Source: an uncultured Clostridia bacterium
Lineage (GTDB): Bacteria; Bacillota; Clostridia; Peptostreptococcales; Anaerovoracaceae
NCBI GenBank assembly: GCA_934278965.1
Contig: CAKQWL010000227.1
Coordinates: 1 to 6,106 of the forward strand
Length of the DNA stretch: 6,106 nucleotides
Direction of reading: 5' to 3'
Shown here: in pieces, positions 5,919-6,106 of the stretch
How positions within the stretch are numbered: the stretch's first letter is position 1
Layout: each line of letters opens with the position of its first letter
Made by a program: the position numbers and the translations under genes
Notes under the pieces: model-generated
Databases searched by the model: none
Seen by the model: only the letters and a program-made list of their open reading frames with translations
What the model was told of the DNA's origin: nothing

Positions 5919-6106
5919 AAATGCATCCCGTGCGGCGATGAAAAGAGAGCAAATTATCTTTTTTATGAAAAAATGATAAAAAGGATATAAACAAAGCGTA
6001 CTGCGGAGTGAAGAATGATCCGAAATTAAAAAAAGAAGAAAAAAAGATCGAAATTACGCCGCTTTGGCACAAATCGGACGCATATTTTTCAGCGGGAAGA
6101 GTGAAA
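5919..6106. other. AT-rich gap after rarA; no gene called
   Basis: GC content drops sharply from that of rarA. A 9-bp stem with one bulge (5909-5917 with 5924-5933) overlaps the rarA stop, but the nearest T-run (5959-5964) is about 26 nt further on, so it is a poor terminator. TATAAA (5986-5991) resembles a -10 without a convincing -35. A plus-strand frame is open from 5969 to the window end with GTG at 6008 as the only usual start codon, but it lacks a proper ribosome binding site. It may be the beginning of a next gene or chance. Confidence 0.4.

Noticed and set aside
5909..5965. Intrinsic terminator for rarA
   Set aside because: The hairpin at 5909-5933 has a bulge and overlaps the stop codon, and the only T-run is about 26 nt downstream of it. 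The A/T palindrome near 5959-5973 is too unstable.
1..6106. CRISPR array, tRNA, rRNA, insertion sequence or phage genes
   Set aside because: I saw no regularly spaced repeats, no cloverleaf sequence, no transposase or integrase motif and no terminal inverted repeats on either strand.

Overview
The window looks like a piece of a low-to-mid GC Gram-positive chromosome, most likely an anaerobic member of Clostridia (Oscillospiraceae/Ruminococcaceae-like). This rests on strong AAAGGAG-type ribosome binding sites, a beta-helix surface protein of the kind common in gut Clostridia, a clostridial-style Crp/Fnr regulator and a low-potential iron-sulfur protein. No gene was compared with a database, so the taxonomy is inference.

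Layout. (1) Bases 1-2073 (+) are the 3' part of a large surface or secreted beta-helix protein whose start lies upstream. (2) Bases 2092-2393 (+) form a compact, self-contained transcription unit. It has tandem extended -10 promoter elements, a 34-codon membrane peptide gene with an excellent ribosome binding site, a strong 3' hairpin, and an intrinsic terminator that also serves the convergent operon. (3) Bases 2414-3751 (-) are a two-gene operon: a ferredoxin-like iron-sulfur protein, then a small helical protein that resembles the N-terminal part of the hybrid cluster protein (Hcp, hydroxylamine reductase) without its catalytic part. (4) Bases 3752-3896 are a divergent control region with a near-consensus sigma-A promoter for the regulator and one 24-bp palindrome. 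(5) Bases 3897-4568 (+) encode a Crp/Fnr-family regulator. (6) Bases 4599-5918 (+) encode the AAA+ replication/recombination factor RarA (MgsA), 30 bp downstream and probably on the same transcript. (7) Bases 5919-6106 are an AT-rich gap with no gene I can call.

How the genes may work together. The Crp/Fnr regulator probably controls the divergent iron-sulfur operon and itself through the single palindrome. Measured from the inferred promoters, the palindrome sits at about -41.5 for the operon (the class II activator position) and about +16 for the regulator (a repressor position). In Clostridia this regulator/iron-sulfur pairing often accompanies hcp and nitrosative or redox stress. Hcp itself is not in the window, so that role is inferred. 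RarA is a housekeeping gene that seems only to be carried along by the regulator's promoter.

The items most worth a second look are the 34-aa peptide unit, the mini-Hcp protein, the dual-position operator, and a glycine where the regulator's recognition helix normally has an arginine.
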